A stretch of 64,000 nt of DNA from Isoptericola luteus (GTDB taxonomy: Bacteria > Actinomycetota > Actinomycetes > Actinomycetales > Cellulomonadaceae), in NCBI RefSeq assembly GCF_020297055.1, contig NZ_JAIXCQ010000004.1:186001-250000 (forward strand), written 5' to 3'. Numbering within the stretch: position 1 is the stretch's first letter; the number at the start of each line of letters is the position of its first letter. Under the pieces are notes generated by a model, which saw only the letters and a list, made by a program, of their open reading frames with translations, was not told the DNA's origin and did not search any database. Both the position numbers and the translations under genes were made by a program. This document shows, piece by piece, positions 21,536-31,464 of this stretch.

Positions 21536-22531
21536 TCACCAGTGCAGCGCCGCGGTGTGGACCGGGGCGTCCCACAGAGTCTCCAGCTCGTCGTCCAGCC
21601 GCAGCACCGTCACGGACGCGCCCTGCATCTCCAGCGACGTCACGTAGTTGCCCACGAGCGACCGGGAGACGGTGACGGCGCGCTCCTCGAGCAGCTCGCG
21701 CGCCCGACCATAGACGACGTACAGCTCCGACAGCGGGGTGCCACCCATCCCGTTGACGAGGAGCAGCACCCGCTCCCCCGGCTCCAGCGCGAGGTCGTCC
21801 GCCACGGGGTCGACCAGCCGCCGGGTGATGTCCGACGCCGGGCCCATGGGGATGCGGTGCCGGCCAGGCTCTCCGTGGATCCCGATGCCGATCTCGATCT
21901 CGTCCTCGCCGAGGTCGAAGCTCGGTCGCCCGACGTGCGGCACGGTGCAGGCGGTCAGCGCGACGCCCATCGACCGGACCCCGCGCACGACCCGCTCGGC
22001 GACCGCCGCCACGTCGTCGAGGCTGTCGCCGCGTGCCGCCGCGGCGCCGGCGATCTTCTCCACCGCCACCGTGCCGGCGACCCCGCGCCGTCCCGCCGTG
22101 TACAACGAGTCCTCGACCGCGACGTCGTCGTTGACCAGGACGCTCGCGACTTGCAGGCCCTCGGCCTGTGCCAGCTCCACGGCGGTCTCGAAGTTGAGCA
22201 CGTCACCCGTGTAGTTCTTGACGATCGTCAGCACGCCCGCGCCGGAGTCGGACGCCTGGATCGCCGGCAGGATCTGGTCGGGCGTGGGCGAGGTGAACAC
22301 GGCGCCGGGGACAGCCGCGTCGAGCATGCCGTCGCCCACGAAGCCGGCGTGGAGCGGCTCGTGCCCGGCACCGCCGCCGCTGACCACGCCGACCTTGCCG
22401 GGAACCGGCCCGGACGCCCGCGTCACGTGGACGGGGTCGAGGTGCACGGTGACGAGGTCCGCGTGCGCGAGCCCGAACCCGCCCAACGAGTCGACGACCG
22501 CCTCCGCGGGGTCGTCGAGCAGCTTCTTCAT
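21536..22531 (-). CDS. dhaK: Dihydroxyacetone kinase, substrate-binding subunit DhaK
   Basis: DhaK binds dihydroxyacetone covalently through a histidine hemiaminal. The 331-residue product shows VSGGGAGHEPLHAGFVG with His57, NYTGD (Asp110) and GIGIHGEPG with the covalent His219. ATG at 22531 is preceded by GGGAGGA and gives the family N-terminus MKKLLDDPAEAVVDSL; the longer open frame is not needed. With dhaL and dhaM it should channel dihydroxyacetone into glycolysis as DHAP. Confidence 0.95.
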   Translation of the reverse strand: MKKLLDDPAEAVVDSLGGFGLAHADLVTVHLDPVHVTRASGPVPGKVGVVSGGGAGHEPLHAGFVGDGMLDAAVPGAVFTSPTPDQILPAIQASDSGAGVLTIVKNYTGDVLNFETAVELAQAEGLQVASVLVNDDVAVEDSLYTAGRRGVAGTVAVEKIAGAAAARGDSLDDVAAVAERVVRGVRSMGVALTACTVPHVGRPSFDLGEDEIEIGIGIHGEPGRHRIPMGPASDITRRLVDPVADDLALEPGERVLLLVNGMGGTPLSELYVVYGRARELLEERAVTVSRSLVGNYVTSLEMQGASVTVLRLDDELETLWDAPVHTAALHW

Positions 22532-22658
22532 GTCGGTGTCCTCCCTCGTCCGAAGGCCCCGCCGGTGGCCTCGGTGTCGCCGTGGGGTTCCCGCAGGTCT
22601 GAGCTCCATCCAACACCCGCGCCCCCGGTTCCGCAGCGCCTGCCGGGTGAGGCCGCCG

Positions 22659-24095
22659 TCAGCGCCGCCCCAGCAGGAGGCGGGCGTCCGCGACGGTGAT
22701 GACCGACCCGGTCACGACCACGCCGCGACCGGCCCCCACCCCCACCTGGTCGTCCCGCTCGGAGAGGTCGGTCGCGATCTGCAGCGCCTCGTCGAGGCGC
22801 GCCGCGGTGTGGACCCGGTCCTCGCCGAAGATGTCCCGGGCCACCTCGGCCAGGTCCTCGGGGTCGGCCGACCGGTCCGACGAGCTCCGGGTCAGCACGA
22901 CGTGCGCGAACGCGGGCTCCAGCGTCGCCAGCAGCCCCTCGACGTCCTTGTCCGCCATGACGCCGACGACGCCGACGACGGTGCGCAGGTCGAACGACTC
23001 CTCCAGCGCGTCGACCAGCGACTGCGCCCCGTGCGGGTTGTGGGCGGCGTCCACGAGCACCGTCGGGCTGGAGCGGAGCAGCTCGAGACGGCCGGGGACG
23101 GCCACGTCGGCGAACGCGGCCTCGACCACGCCGCCGTCGAGCGCGCGACCCCCGAGCAGCTGTTCCACGGCGGCCAGCGCCAGCAGGGCGTTGTGCGCCT
23201 GGTGCTCCCCGTGCAGCGGCACGAAGATCTCCGTGTACAGGCCGGCGGGGGTGCGCAGGCTCACGAGCTGGCCGCCCACGGCGACGGCACGTCCCGCGAC
23301 GTCCAGGTCGACCTCCTCCCGGAGGACCCGGGCCGAGACCGCGGCGGCACGCTCGCGGACGATCTCGTCGACGACGGGGTTCTGCACGGCGCTGACGACG
23401 GTCGCGCCGTCCTTGATGATCCCCGCCTTGGTGGTGGCGATGTCGGCGAGCGAGGAGCCGAGCCAGCGCTCGTGGTCGATCGCGACGGGCGTGAGGACGG
23501 CCACCTCGCCGTCGACGACGTTCGTCGAGTCCCACTGCCCTCCCATGCCGACCTCGATCACGGCGACGTCGACGGGAGCGTCGGCGAACGCCGCGATCGC
23601 CATGACGGTCAGCACCTCGAAGAAGCTCAGCCGCGGGCCGCCCGCCTCCTGCGACTCGCGGTCGACGACCCCGACGTAGGGCGCGACGTCCTCGAACACC
23701 TCGACGAACCGTGCGTCGCTCAGGGGCTCGCCGTCCACGCAGATGCGCTCGGTGACGCTCGTCAGGTGCGGCGACGTGAACAGGCCGGTGCGCAGCCCGT
23801 GCTCGCGCACCAGCCGTTCCGTCATGCGCGCCGTCGAGGACTTGCCGTTGGTGCCGGTCAGGTGGATCGCCCGGAACGCGTGCTGGGGGTCGCCGAGCAG
23901 CTCGAGCACCCGCCGCACCCGGTCGAGAGTGGGGTCGATGTCGTGCTCGGGCGCGCGGGAGATGATCTCGGCGTAGACCTCGCGCAGCGACTCGGCGGCG
24001 GCGGCGTCCTCGGCCGCCTGCCGGGCGGCCCTGCGCTCGTCGGCGCGGGCCTTGCGGGCGGCGGAGGGGGACGTCTGGTGCGGGTCGGGGCTCAC
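22659..24095 (-). CDS. folC: Bifunctional folylpolyglutamate/dihydrofolate synthase
   Basis: An ATP-dependent Mur-ligase-fold enzyme that adds glutamates to folates. The 478-residue product has an Ala/Arg-rich N-terminal extension, then the P-loop HLTGTNGKSSTARM, FTSPHLTSVTERI, the FFEVLTVMAIAAF helix, the IEVGMGGQWDSTNVV motif and the C-terminal VLVDAAHNPHGA. GTG at 24095 sits six bases after TATCCT, so the mRNA is probably leaderless. In most actinobacteria it precedes DUF4233-ndk; here dhaKLM, TetR and an exporter intervene. Confidence 0.95.
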   Translation of the reverse strand: MSPDPHQTSPSAARKARADERRAARQAAEDAAAAESLREVYAEIISRAPEHDIDPTLDRVRRVLELLGDPQHAFRAIHLTGTNGKSSTARMTERLVREHGLRTGLFTSPHLTSVTERICVDGEPLSDARFVEVFEDVAPYVGVVDRESQEAGGPRLSFFEVLTVMAIAAFADAPVDVAVIEVGMGGQWDSTNVVDGEVAVLTPVAIDHERWLGSSLADIATTKAGIIKDGATVVSAVQNPVVDEIVRERAAAVSARVLREEVDLDVAGRAVAVGGQLVSLRTPAGLYTEIFVPLHGEHQAHNALLALAAVEQLLGGRALDGGVVEAAFADVAVPGRLELLRSSPTVLVDAAHNPHGAQSLVDALEESFDLRTVVGVVGVMADKDVEGLLATLEPAFAHVVLTRSSSDRSADPEDLAEVARDIFGEDRVHTAARLDEALQIATDLSERDDQVGVGAGRGVVVTGSVITVADARLLLGRR

Positions 24096-24101
24096 GCTCC
24101 G

Positions 24102-24107
24102 AGGATA
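24102..24107 (-). promoter_or_regulatory. Leaderless -10 element of folC
   Basis: TATCCT on the minus strand lies six bases before the folC GTG. Confidence 0.45.
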
Positions 24108-24125
24108 GGCGGTTCGCGCCGGGCC

Positions 24126-24323
24126 TCAGCGTGGCTCGAGCACGACGACGGGCGTCTCACGGCCCCGGTGGGCGGCGAACTGTGCGCCGGCCCGGGGGCG
24201 CCGCAGGACGAGGCGGCCGCGCGAGAGCCGGTACATGCCGCGCTGGACGGTCCAGGCGGCCCGCACGAACCAGCGGGGCGGCACCCAGGGGCGGGAGTCG
24301 GAGGGGGCGGGCGGCGCGTTCAT
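24126..24323 (-). pseudogene. Truncated deazaflavin-type nitroreductase remnant
   Basis: A 65-codon frame starting at ATG 24323 behind GAGGAG. It encodes PPRWFVRAAWTVQRGMYRLS and RGRLVLRRPRAG, which resembles the N-terminus of F420-dependent nitroreductase-family (Ddn) proteins. It then jumps to GRETPVVVLEPR, as if an internal piece of the strand-turn region had been lost, and stops at less than half the usual 130-150 residues. It may be an expressed small protein, but decay by deletion is likelier. The family assignment rests on my recognition of the motif pattern. Confidence 0.5.
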
Positions 24324-24496
24324 GCGGGCTCCTCGCGGGGGCGGCGCCGACGCGCCGGGGAGCACCAGGCTAGCCAGGACCGCGCCCGCCCGCCGCTACC
24401 GCCGTCCGGCGCTACGGTCGCCCACGGCAACGACCGTGGACGACCCTGTCAGGGACGACGGTGCCTCGGCTGCCGGGGCACCGCCCCCCGAGGTGC

Positions 24497-27400
24497 TCAG
24501 CCCGCCTTGGTCACCCGCACGACACGCTCGGCGCCGTCGGCCGCGCTCACGTCGACCCGGACCGCGAGCGTCTCGCTCGCGACGAGCTCGCGGTGCGCCT
24601 CGACGGCGGCGAGGTGCTCGGCCGGGACGCCGAGCTCCAGCACGATGCGGTCGCCCACCTCGAGGCCGGCGGCCTTGCGGGCGTCCTGGACGTCGCGGAC
24701 CACGTCGCGGGCGTATCCCTCGGCGCGCAGGGCGTCGTCGAGGGCGAGGTCCAGGACGACGAACCCGCCGCCCGGCAGCACGGACGCGGCCACGTTCTCG
24801 CCGGCCTCGTCGCCCACCACGGTGGTCAGCTCGTACTCGGCCTCCAGGAGGGGCACGTCGCCGTCGGCGGTGGCCACGACCACCGCTCCGTCGTCGTCCC
24901 GCCGCCAGTCGCCCGACTTCGCCGCCCTGATGACGGCCTGCACGCCACGACCCAGGCGGGGGCCGGCGGCGCGGGCGTTCACGGCCAGGCGCTCGGTGAT
25001 GCCGAAGCGCGCGGACGCGTCGGCGTCCGCGGCCACGAGGTCCACGGCCTTGACGTTGAGCTCCCCCGTGAGCAGCCCCACGTAGTCCGCGAGCGCCGCC
25101 GGGTCACCGGCGGCCACCGTGAGCCGCGCGAGCGGCTGGCGCACCCGGAGCTGGTTCGCCTTGCGCAGCGCCAGCGCGCTGGACACGACCGCGCGCACCT
25201 CGTCCATCGCTGCCACGAGCTCGTCGTCGCGCACGAGCGACGCGTCGACGACGCCGTCCGCGGCGGGCCAGTCGGCGAGGTGCACCGAACGCCCGCCGGT
25301 GAGCCCGCGCCAGACCTCCTCGGTCAGCAGCGGGGCCAGCGGCGCCATGACGCGCGTCAGCGCCTCGAGCGCCGTGTACAGGGTGTCGAACGCGTCGGCG
25401 TCCTCGTCCCAGAAGCGGTCCCGCTGGGTGCGCACGTACCAGTTGGTCAGCACGTCGAGGTGCTCGCGCACCGACTCGCAGGCGCCGGCGATGTCGTACG
25501 CGTCGAGCTGGGACGTCACCGTCGCGACGAGGTCGTGGGTGCGTGCGAGCAGGTAGCGGTCCAGGGCGGGCATCCCGGCGACGCGGTCCGCGGTGACGGC
25601 CCGGGCCGTGTACCCGTGCCCGTCGGCCGCCGAGTTCGCGTACAGGGTGAAGAAGTAGTAGGTGCTCCACAGCGGCAGCAGCACCTGGCGCACGGCGTCA
25701 CGGATGCCGTCCTCCGTGACGACGAGGTTGCCGCCGCGCAGGATGGGGCTGGCCATGAGGAACCAGCGCATTGCGTCCGAGCCGTCGCGGTCGAACACCT
25801 CCCGCACGTCCGGGTAGTTGCGCAGCGACTTGCTCATCTTGCGCCCGTCGGAGCCGAGCACGATGCCGTGCGAGACGGCGCTGCGGAACGCGGGGCGGTC
25901 GAACAGCGCGGTAGCGAGCACGTGCAGCGTGTAGAACCAGCCGCGCGTCTGCCCGATGTACTCGACGATGAAGTCGCCCGGGTAGTGGTGCTCGAACCAC
26001 TCCGTGTTCTCGAACGGGTAGTGCACCTGCGCGAACGGCATCGATCCGGAGTCGACCCACACGTCCATGACGTCCTCGACGCGGCGCATCGTGGACCGTC
26101 CGGTCGGGTCGTCCGGGTTGGGCCGGGTGAGGTCGTCGACGAACGGGCGGTGCAGGTCCGGCTCGCCGTCCGCGTTCACCGGCAGGCGCCCGAAGTCGCG
26201 CTCGATCTCCTCCAGCGACCCGTACACGTCGATGCGCGGGTGCGCCGGGTCGTCCGACTTCCACACCGGCACGGGCGAGCCCCAGAACCGGTTGCGGGTG
26301 ATGGACCAGTCGCGGGCGCCGGCGAGCCACTTGCCGAACTGGCCGTCCTTGATGTGCTCGGGCGTCCAGGAGATCTCCTGGTTCAGCTCCAGCATGCGCT
26401 CCTTGATCTTGGTGACCTCCACGAACCACGAGGACACGCCCATGTACATCAGCGGCTGCCGGCAGCGCCAGCAGTGCGGGTAGGAGTGCGCGTACGACTC
26501 GCGGCGCAGCAGCACCGTGCCGACGGTGACCGACCCGGCGTCCGCCTCGCCGCGGGTGCGGGCCCGCAGGTGGTCGATGATCGGCAGGTTCGCGTCGAAC
26601 ACCTGGAGCCCGGCGTACTCGTCGACGGGGTGCGTGAACTTCCCGTCCGCGCCGACCGGCATCACGGAGGCGACGCCCTCGCGGTCGCAGACGACCTTGT
26701 CGTCCTCGCCGAACGCGCCGGCGCTGTGCACGAGGCCGGTGCCGTCCGTCGTCGTGACGAAGTCCGCCTCGACCACGCGGTGCGCACGCTCGCGGCCCTC
26801 GTAGTACGTGAACGGCGGCGTGTAGACGGTGCCGAGCAGGTCGCGACCGGTGAGGCGGCCCACGACGCGCGGAGCGTCCTCGCCGTCGTCGGTGAGCTCA
26901 CGGGCGAACGCGTCGACGCGCGCCTCGGCGAGCACGTAGCGCTGCGGCGTGCCCGTGAACGACGACTCGACGACGACGTAGTCGATGTCCTCCCCGACCA
27001 TGACGAGCAGGTTGGACGGCAGGGTCCAGGGCGTCGTCGTCCAGACGAGCAGCTTGTCACCGGGCCGGACCGCGCCGTCGGGCGCCGGGACGGACAGGAC
27101 GTCGAACCCGACCGTGACGGCCGGGTCCTGACGCGTCTGGTAGACGTCGTCGTCCATGCGCAGCTCGTGGTTGCTCAGCGGCGTCTGGTCGTTCCAGCAG
27201 TACGGCAGGACGCGGAAGTCCTCGTACACGAGGCCGGTGTCGTAGAGCTTCTTGAAGCCCCACAGCACCGACTCCATGTAGGTGACGTTGAGCGTCTTGT
27301 AGTCGTTCTCGAAGTCGACCCAGCGGGCCTGGCGGCTGACGTAGTCGCGCCACTCGCCCGTGTACTTCAGCACGGAGGCGCGGCACGCGGCGTTGAAGCT

Positions 27401-27808
27401 CTCGATGCCGAGCTCGAGGATCTCGTCCTTCGTCTTGATGCCGAGCTGGCTCATCGCCTCGAGCTCGGCGGGCAGCCCGTGCGTGTCCCACCCGAAGCGG
27501 CGCTCCACCCGCCTGCCGCGCATCGTCTGGTAGCGCGGGACGACGTCCTTGACGTAGCCGGTGAGCAGGTGGCCGTAGTGCGGCAGGCCGTTGGCGAAGG
27601 GCGGTCCGTCGTAGAAGACGAACTCGTTGCTGCCGTCGGTGCCCGCGGGGTTCTTCGCGACCGATGCGCGGAACGTGTCGTCTGCCGACCAGAAGTCCAG
27701 GATCTCGCGCTCGATCGCGGGCAGCTCCGGCGAGGCGGGGACGCCGGCGATGCCGAACGCGGCGCCCGGCTGGGACGGGTCGGACGAGCGGTGCTGCGGA
27801 TAGGCCAT
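24497..27808 (-). CDS. ileS: Isoleucyl-tRNA synthetase
   Basis: A class I synthetase that charges tRNA-Ile and edits valine. The 1103-residue product has the HIGH-type motif HYGH (77-80) in [20 protein letters not shown] and KMSKS (657-661) in [17 protein letters not shown]. The sequence style and length match the eukaryal-like IleRS type common in actinobacteria and associated with mupirocin resistance. ATG at 27808 has CAGGAG upstream and lies at the end of a T-box leader, which regulates it by tRNA-Ile charging. Confidence 0.97.
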   Translation of the reverse strand: MAYPQHRSSDPSQPGAAFGIAGVPASPELPAIEREILDFWSADDTFRASVAKNPAGTDGSNEFVFYDGPPFANGLPHYGHLLTGYVKDVVPRYQTMRGRRVERRFGWDTHGLPAELEAMSQLGIKTKDEILELGIESFNAACRASVLKYTGEWRDYVSRQARWVDFENDYKTLNVTYMESVLWGFKKLYDTGLVYEDFRVLPYCWNDQTPLSNHELRMDDDVYQTRQDPAVTVGFDVLSVPAPDGAVRPGDKLLVWTTTPWTLPSNLLVMVGEDIDYVVVESSFTGTPQRYVLAEARVDAFARELTDDGEDAPRVVGRLTGRDLLGTVYTPPFTYYEGRERAHRVVEADFVTTTDGTGLVHSAGAFGEDDKVVCDREGVASVMPVGADGKFTHPVDEYAGLQVFDANLPIIDHLRARTRGEADAGSVTVGTVLLRRESYAHSYPHCWRCRQPLMYMGVSSWFVEVTKIKERMLELNQEISWTPEHIKDGQFGKWLAGARDWSITRNRFWGSPVPVWKSDDPAHPRIDVYGSLEEIERDFGRLPVNADGEPDLHRPFVDDLTRPNPDDPTGRSTMRRVEDVMDVWVDSGSMPFAQVHYPFENTEWFEHHYPGDFIVEYIGQTRGWFYTLHVLATALFDRPAFRSAVSHGIVLGSDGRKMSKSLRNYPDVREVFDRDGSDAMRWFLMASPILRGGNLVVTEDGIRDAVRQVLLPLWSTYYFFTLYANSAADGHGYTARAVTADRVAGMPALDRYLLARTHDLVATVTSQLDAYDIAGACESVREHLDVLTNWYVRTQRDRFWDEDADAFDTLYTALEALTRVMAPLAPLLTEEVWRGLTGGRSVHLADWPAADGVVDASLVRDDELVAAMDEVRAVVSSALALRKANQLRVRQPLARLTVAAGDPAALADYVGLLTGELNVKAVDLVAADADASARFGITERLAVNARAAGPRLGRGVQAVIRAAKSGDWRRDDDGAVVVATADGDVPLLEAEYELTTVVGDEAGENVAASVLPGGGFVVLDLALDDALRAEGYARDVVRDVQDARKAAGLEVGDRIVLELGVPAEHLAAVEAHRELVASETLAVRVDVSAADGAERVVRVTKAG

Positions 27809-27839
27809 GGAGGGCTCCTGGGACGAGCTGGCGGGCGGT

Positions 27840-28020
27840 GGTACGACAGGTGCTGCAGTGCGAGGACGACGCCACGCCCCGAAGGGACGCGGGTGCCGCG
27901 GTACCACCCCGCTTGCGGACGCCGCTGGTGCCGACCTCCGCCGCTCGTTCACGGCTGTGACGGGCCTACCCGTCCGGTTCTACTGAGAGTGGGGATCACT
28001 CGGTTCTTCCGGAGGCTCAC
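27840..28020 (-). promoter_or_regulatory. T-box riboswitch of ileS with short Stem I
   Basis: The minus-strand leader contains the T-box core GGGTGGTACCGCG (27909-27897) that pairs with the tRNA acceptor end. About 80 bases upstream a hairpin, GAGTG/CACTC (28001-27987), presents ATC (27996-27994) in its loop, the isoleucine specifier codon. The small Stem I and lack of a terminator before the ATG fit the translational T-boxes with very short Stem I described for actinobacterial ileS. Uncharged tRNA-Ile would free the ribosome-binding site. Confidence 0.85.
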
Positions 28021-28100
28021 CGGTGATGGCCGGGTCGACGCCTGTGCCCCCATGGTAGCCAGCCGCGCAAGCGCCTTCGACCCCACGGACCCGGCACGGC

Positions 28101-28700
28101 TCACGCACGGGTGCTCGCTGCCATCACCGCCAGCGCGTCGAACGGCGACGGCGGGGCGAAGCGCCCGCGCAGCGACGGCTCGTACGCGGTGAGCGGACGG
28201 GCCTGGAAGGCGGTGGAGTATGCCGGGTCGTCCGGCTCGAGGCCGAGCGACGCCCCGGGGACGAAGCCGAAGCGCACGTAGTACCGCGGGTCGCCGACGA
28301 GCACCACCAGCGGCTCCCCCAGCGCGTCGGCGGCGCCGAGCACCGTGTGCACGAGAGCAGAGCCGACCCCGCGGCCCTGGTGGTCGGGGTGCACGCTCAG
28401 CGGGCCGAGCACCAGGACGGCCGCGTCGCCCACGGCGGCCCGCGTGCACACGACGTGCCCGACGACCTCGTCGCCGACGCACGCCACGAGCGCGAGCTCC
28501 GGGATCCAGGCGGCGTCGGCGCGCAGCAGGCCGACGAGCGTCGCCTCCCCCGGCGCGCCGTCGGGCTCGACCGGCGGCGCCGAGTACGGCGCGCCGGCGA
28601 AGGCGGCCGCGGTCACCGCCCGGACGGCCGGCGCGTCCGGCGGGAGCTCGCGGCGGACCAGCACGGGCTGCGGGGCGATGTTCGGCACGGGAGAGGTCAT
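28101..28700 (-). CDS. GNAT family N-acetyltransferase
   Basis: A 199-residue acetyl-CoA-dependent acetyltransferase; the acceptor is unknown. The GNAT core is visible in VVGHVVCTRAAV (beta-strand 4), LGPLSVHPDHQGRGVGSALV (motif A, acetyl-CoA pyrophosphate loop QGRGVG) and VVLVGDPRYYVRFGF, the YhbS-like signature. ATG at 28700 was chosen because the conserved domain begins just after it and the extension upstream is low-complexity. It ends 73 bases before the T-box leader and is transcribed toward it. Confidence 0.9.
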   Translation of the reverse strand: MTSPVPNIAPQPVLVRRELPPDAPAVRAVTAAAFAGAPYSAPPVEPDGAPGEATLVGLLRADAAWIPELALVACVGDEVVGHVVCTRAAVGDAAVLVLGPLSVHPDHQGRGVGSALVHTVLGAADALGEPLVVLVGDPRYYVRFGFVPGASLGLEPDDPAYSTAFQARPLTAYEPSLRGRFAPPSPFDALAVMAASTRA

Positions 28701-28790
28701 GACGCGATGGTGGCACCGCGCACCCGACGCCGTCCCGGGGTTTTCCCGGGCACCGCTCGGGGCGGGCACCGAGCTCGACGTCCCGATGCC

Positions 28791-28908
28791 GGCGGGCGGC
28801 CGGTGGCGCGACCTCGGGCTGGGCCTGAGCACGAACCTCATGAACCCGAAGGTCGGCGTGTTCTACGTCGTGTTCGGCGCGCGGCTGGCGGCGACCGCTC
28901 GCATCTGA
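28791..28908 (+). pseudogene. LysE/RhtB exporter C-terminal remnant
   Basis: The frame ending at 28908 reads RWRDLGLGLSTNLMNPKVGV then FYVVFGARLAATARI. This resembles two separated LysE-family segments, GLLTNLLNPKVGVFY and the C-terminal GFGVRLAL, joined with about 80 residues missing. No start or N-terminal helices remain. It is a deletion-decayed transporter fragment sitting between two divergent genes. Confidence 0.55.
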
Positions 28909-28936
28909 CGCGGCCCCGGGCGAGCCAGGGTGCCGG

Positions 28937-30526
28937 TCACGTGATCGTCAGCTCGATGGTGTGCCACCCGGTGGCGCCGTCGGGAGCCGGTGGTGCGAGC
29001 GCCTCGACCTGCACGACGCCGTCCGTGTCCGTCGCCCGGACGGCGACCAGGTGGTCGCCGGGCGGCGCGTCCCAGTCCAGGCGCCACTGGCGCCACGTGT
29101 CCGGGCCGACGGTGTCCGCGAGGTCCGCGGCGACCCACGCGCCGTCGTCCACCCGCACCTCGACGCCGGCGATCCCGGTGTGCTGCGCCCACGCGACCCC
29201 CGCGAGAGTCACCCTCCCTGCGGCCAGGTCGTCGCCGGGGCGCGGCACGTCGATGCGCGACGAGAGCTTGACGGGCCCGAGCGCGGACCAGCCGCGCGGG
29301 GTCCAGTAACCCTGCTCGTCGGCGAACCGCGTGACCTTGAGCTCCGTGACCCACTTCGTGGCCGACACGTACCCGTACAGGCCCGGCACGACGAGCCGCG
29401 CCGGGAAGCCGTGCTCGGCAGGCAGCGGCTCCCCGTTCATCCCGACGGCAAGCAGGCAGGCCCGGTCGGCCTCCTGCAGCACGGCGAGCGGGGTGCCCGC
29501 CGTGAAGCCGTCGGTGCTGCGCGAGAGCACCATGTCGGCGCCCGCCCGCGGCCTCGCCCGTGCCAGCAGCTCGCGCACCGGGTGGCCGAGCCACAGCGCG
29601 TTGCCGATGAGGTCGCCTCCCACCTGGTTCGAGACACAGGCGAGCGTCACGAAGTGCTCCTCCAGCGGCAGGGCGAGCAGGTCGTCCCAGGTGATCGTGA
29701 ACGGCTCGTCCACCAGGCCGGTGACGGTGAGCGACCAGTCGTCGGGCGCCACCTGCGGCACCCGCAGCGCCGTATCGATCCGGTAGAACGACTCGTTCGG
29801 CGTCACGTACGGGTCGAGCCCGTCGATGCCGAGCTCGGCGCCGGCCGGCACCGCGGGAGCGGCCTTCGCCGCCGCGGGCAGCCGGATCGCCCGGCGGACT
29901 GCGTCCACCGCGCGGCTCCCGGCGGACACCGCTCGCGACGCACCCAGCGCCACGACCGCGCCGGCCGCCGTCAGGCCCGCCAGGAGGAGGAAGGTGCGCC
30001 GGTCCGGGGCGTCCTGGGAGCCGGACCACAGGCCCACGAGCGGGGTGCGGTCACGGGGCCTGAGCTCGCGGACCAGCCGCCGCAGCAGCAGGACGCCCAC
30101 CCCGACGCCCACGAGGCTGGGCACCGCCCAGAGGACGCCCGCCGCGGGCCGCGCCGCTGCGACCACGGCCGCGAGGACGCCCACGGCTCCGAGCAGCACG
30201 GCACCCGCCGGAGGACGCCGCAGCTCCAGCCACCCGGCCAGGGCGGCGCCCGCGGCCAGCACCACCCCCATGGTGCCCAGCAGCACGGCCTTGTCCGCGG
30301 TGCCGAACCATGCGACGGCGAGGTCCTTGAGCCAGCCCGGCACCGCGTCGACGACGGCCGCACCCCCGGCCAGCACCGGGCTCGACGCCGGGTCCACGAA
30401 CGCGGCCAGCAGCTCCGCCAGCGCGAGTCCGGCGCCCGCCGCGACGACGCCCGCGAGCGCCGCCCACCAGCCGGTGCGCGCCCGCGGGGCACCGGCGTGC
30501 GGCGTGACGCCCGGTTCCGTCGTCAT
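28937..30526 (-). CDS. Membrane-anchored sulfite-oxidase-like molybdopterin oxidoreductase
   Basis: A 529-residue protein. Its first 200 residues hold about five hydrophobic helices (20-42, 80-100, 108-126, 131-149, 178-197). An oxidoreductase molybdopterin-binding domain (about 240-400, with LEEHFVTLACVSNQVGGD and candidate Mo-ligand Cys297) and a C-terminal Mo-co dimerisation domain (SSRIDVPRPGDDLAAG, VRVDDGAWVAADL) follow. The catalytic part should face outside. ATG at 30526 has GGAGG seven bases upstream; ATG at 30532 is too close to it. The electron acceptor and substrate are unknown. Confidence 0.9.
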   Translation of the reverse strand: MTTEPGVTPHAGAPRARTGWWAALAGVVAAGAGLALAELLAAFVDPASSPVLAGGAAVVDAVPGWLKDLAVAWFGTADKAVLLGTMGVVLAAGAALAGWLELRRPPAGAVLLGAVGVLAAVVAAARPAAGVLWAVPSLVGVGVGVLLLRRLVRELRPRDRTPLVGLWSGSQDAPDRRTFLLLAGLTAAGAVVALGASRAVSAGSRAVDAVRRAIRLPAAAKAAPAVPAGAELGIDGLDPYVTPNESFYRIDTALRVPQVAPDDWSLTVTGLVDEPFTITWDDLLALPLEEHFVTLACVSNQVGGDLIGNALWLGHPVRELLARARPRAGADMVLSRSTDGFTAGTPLAVLQEADRACLLAVGMNGEPLPAEHGFPARLVVPGLYGYVSATKWVTELKVTRFADEQGYWTPRGWSALGPVKLSSRIDVPRPGDDLAAGRVTLAGVAWAQHTGIAGVEVRVDDGAWVAADLADTVGPDTWRQWRLDWDAPPGDHLVAVRATDTDGVVQVEALAPPAPDGATGWHTIELTIT

Positions 30527-30625
30527 GGTCATGCCTCCAGCGTCCCACCACCGGGCGCCCACGGGGCCGGGAACGGGCCGCTCGGTGCGGAACCGTCCGT
30601 CGGCGCCGTCAGCGCCTCGTCCGCC

Positions 30626-31324
30626 TCACGCCCCGACGGCCGCCGCCCCGTCGACCGGCCGCGGTACGCCGGCGAACATGCCCTGCCCCAGCCAGCGCGG
30701 CACCTGGCGCCGGGCGTCGACGGGGCCGTCCACGACGACCGCGCCCGAGCGCAGCGAGCCGGCCCACGACACGTCGCCGCGCCACAGCCCGGTGAGGGTG
30801 CGCAACGGCGTGGTCAGCACCGCCGCCGTGTCGAAACCGGGGTCGTAGTCGCACACCTCGACCTGCCCGTCCCGCACGACGATCCACCATCGCGACGCCC
30901 GCGACGACACGTCGGTGAGCACGATCGCCAGCACCGTGCGCTCGCGTGGCCAGGCACCGACGTCGATGGTGCGCCGCATGTCCCACAGCAGCAGGTGCGG
31001 GTCCAGGTCGGCCTCGCCGAGCCCTCCGACCCACCGCGTGCCCCACGTGCCGAGCGCCTCGACGACCGGGCGCAGCTCCTCACCCGCCGCCGTGAGCGCG
31101 TACCGCGCGTGCCCCTCGTCACCGGTGCGCCGCACGATGCCGGCCCGCTCGAGGGTGCGCAGCCGTTTGGACAGCAGCGTCGGCGACATCTTCGGGTTGC
31201 CGCGGCGCAGCTCGTTGAACCGGCTGCTGCCGAGCATCAGCTCGCGCACGACGAGCAGGGTCCACCGCTCGTCGAGCACCTCCATCGCCTTGGCGACAGG
31301 GCAGAACTGACCGTAGCCCGCCAT
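30626..31324 (-). CDS. HxlR-type transcriptional regulator with C-terminal SCP2-like domain
   Basis: A 232-residue protein. Residues 1-100 form an HxlR winged helix, with FCPVAKAMEVLDERWTLLVV, NPKMSPTLLSKRLRTLERAG and ALTAAGEELRPV. The second half, VLTDVSSRASRWWIVVRDG through TLTGLWRGD, resembles a sterol-carrier-like ligand domain often fused to such regulators. It is divergent from the methyltransferase gene. Inverted CCAGT/ACTGG ends (31358-31401) and two CAGATCC words in the 140-base gap between them are candidate binding sites. Confidence 0.85.
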   Translation of the reverse strand: MAGYGQFCPVAKAMEVLDERWTLLVVRELMLGSSRFNELRRGNPKMSPTLLSKRLRTLERAGIVRRTGDEGHARYALTAAGEELRPVVEALGTWGTRWVGGLGEADLDPHLLLWDMRRTIDVGAWPRERTVLAIVLTDVSSRASRWWIVVRDGQVEVCDYDPGFDTAAVLTTPLRTLTGLWRGDVSWAGSLRSGAVVVDGPVDARRQVPRWLGQGMFAGVPRPVDGAAAVGA

Positions 31325-31464
31325 CCGTCCAGTGAACGCCCGCGCACAGGCCGGGCGCCAGTACAGATCCAGGACTTCGCCCGGTCCAGATCCGGCACTG
31401 GAGGCGCGGCGCCCGCCGCCGGAGCCTGGAGGAGCCGGGGGCCACCACGACGAAGGAGCCAGTC

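Noticed and set aside
31358-31401. Operator for HxlR between HxlR and the methyltransferase
   Set aside because: Only five-base inverted ends and two CAGATCC words are seen, too little to annotate as a site; noted in the HxlR entry only.
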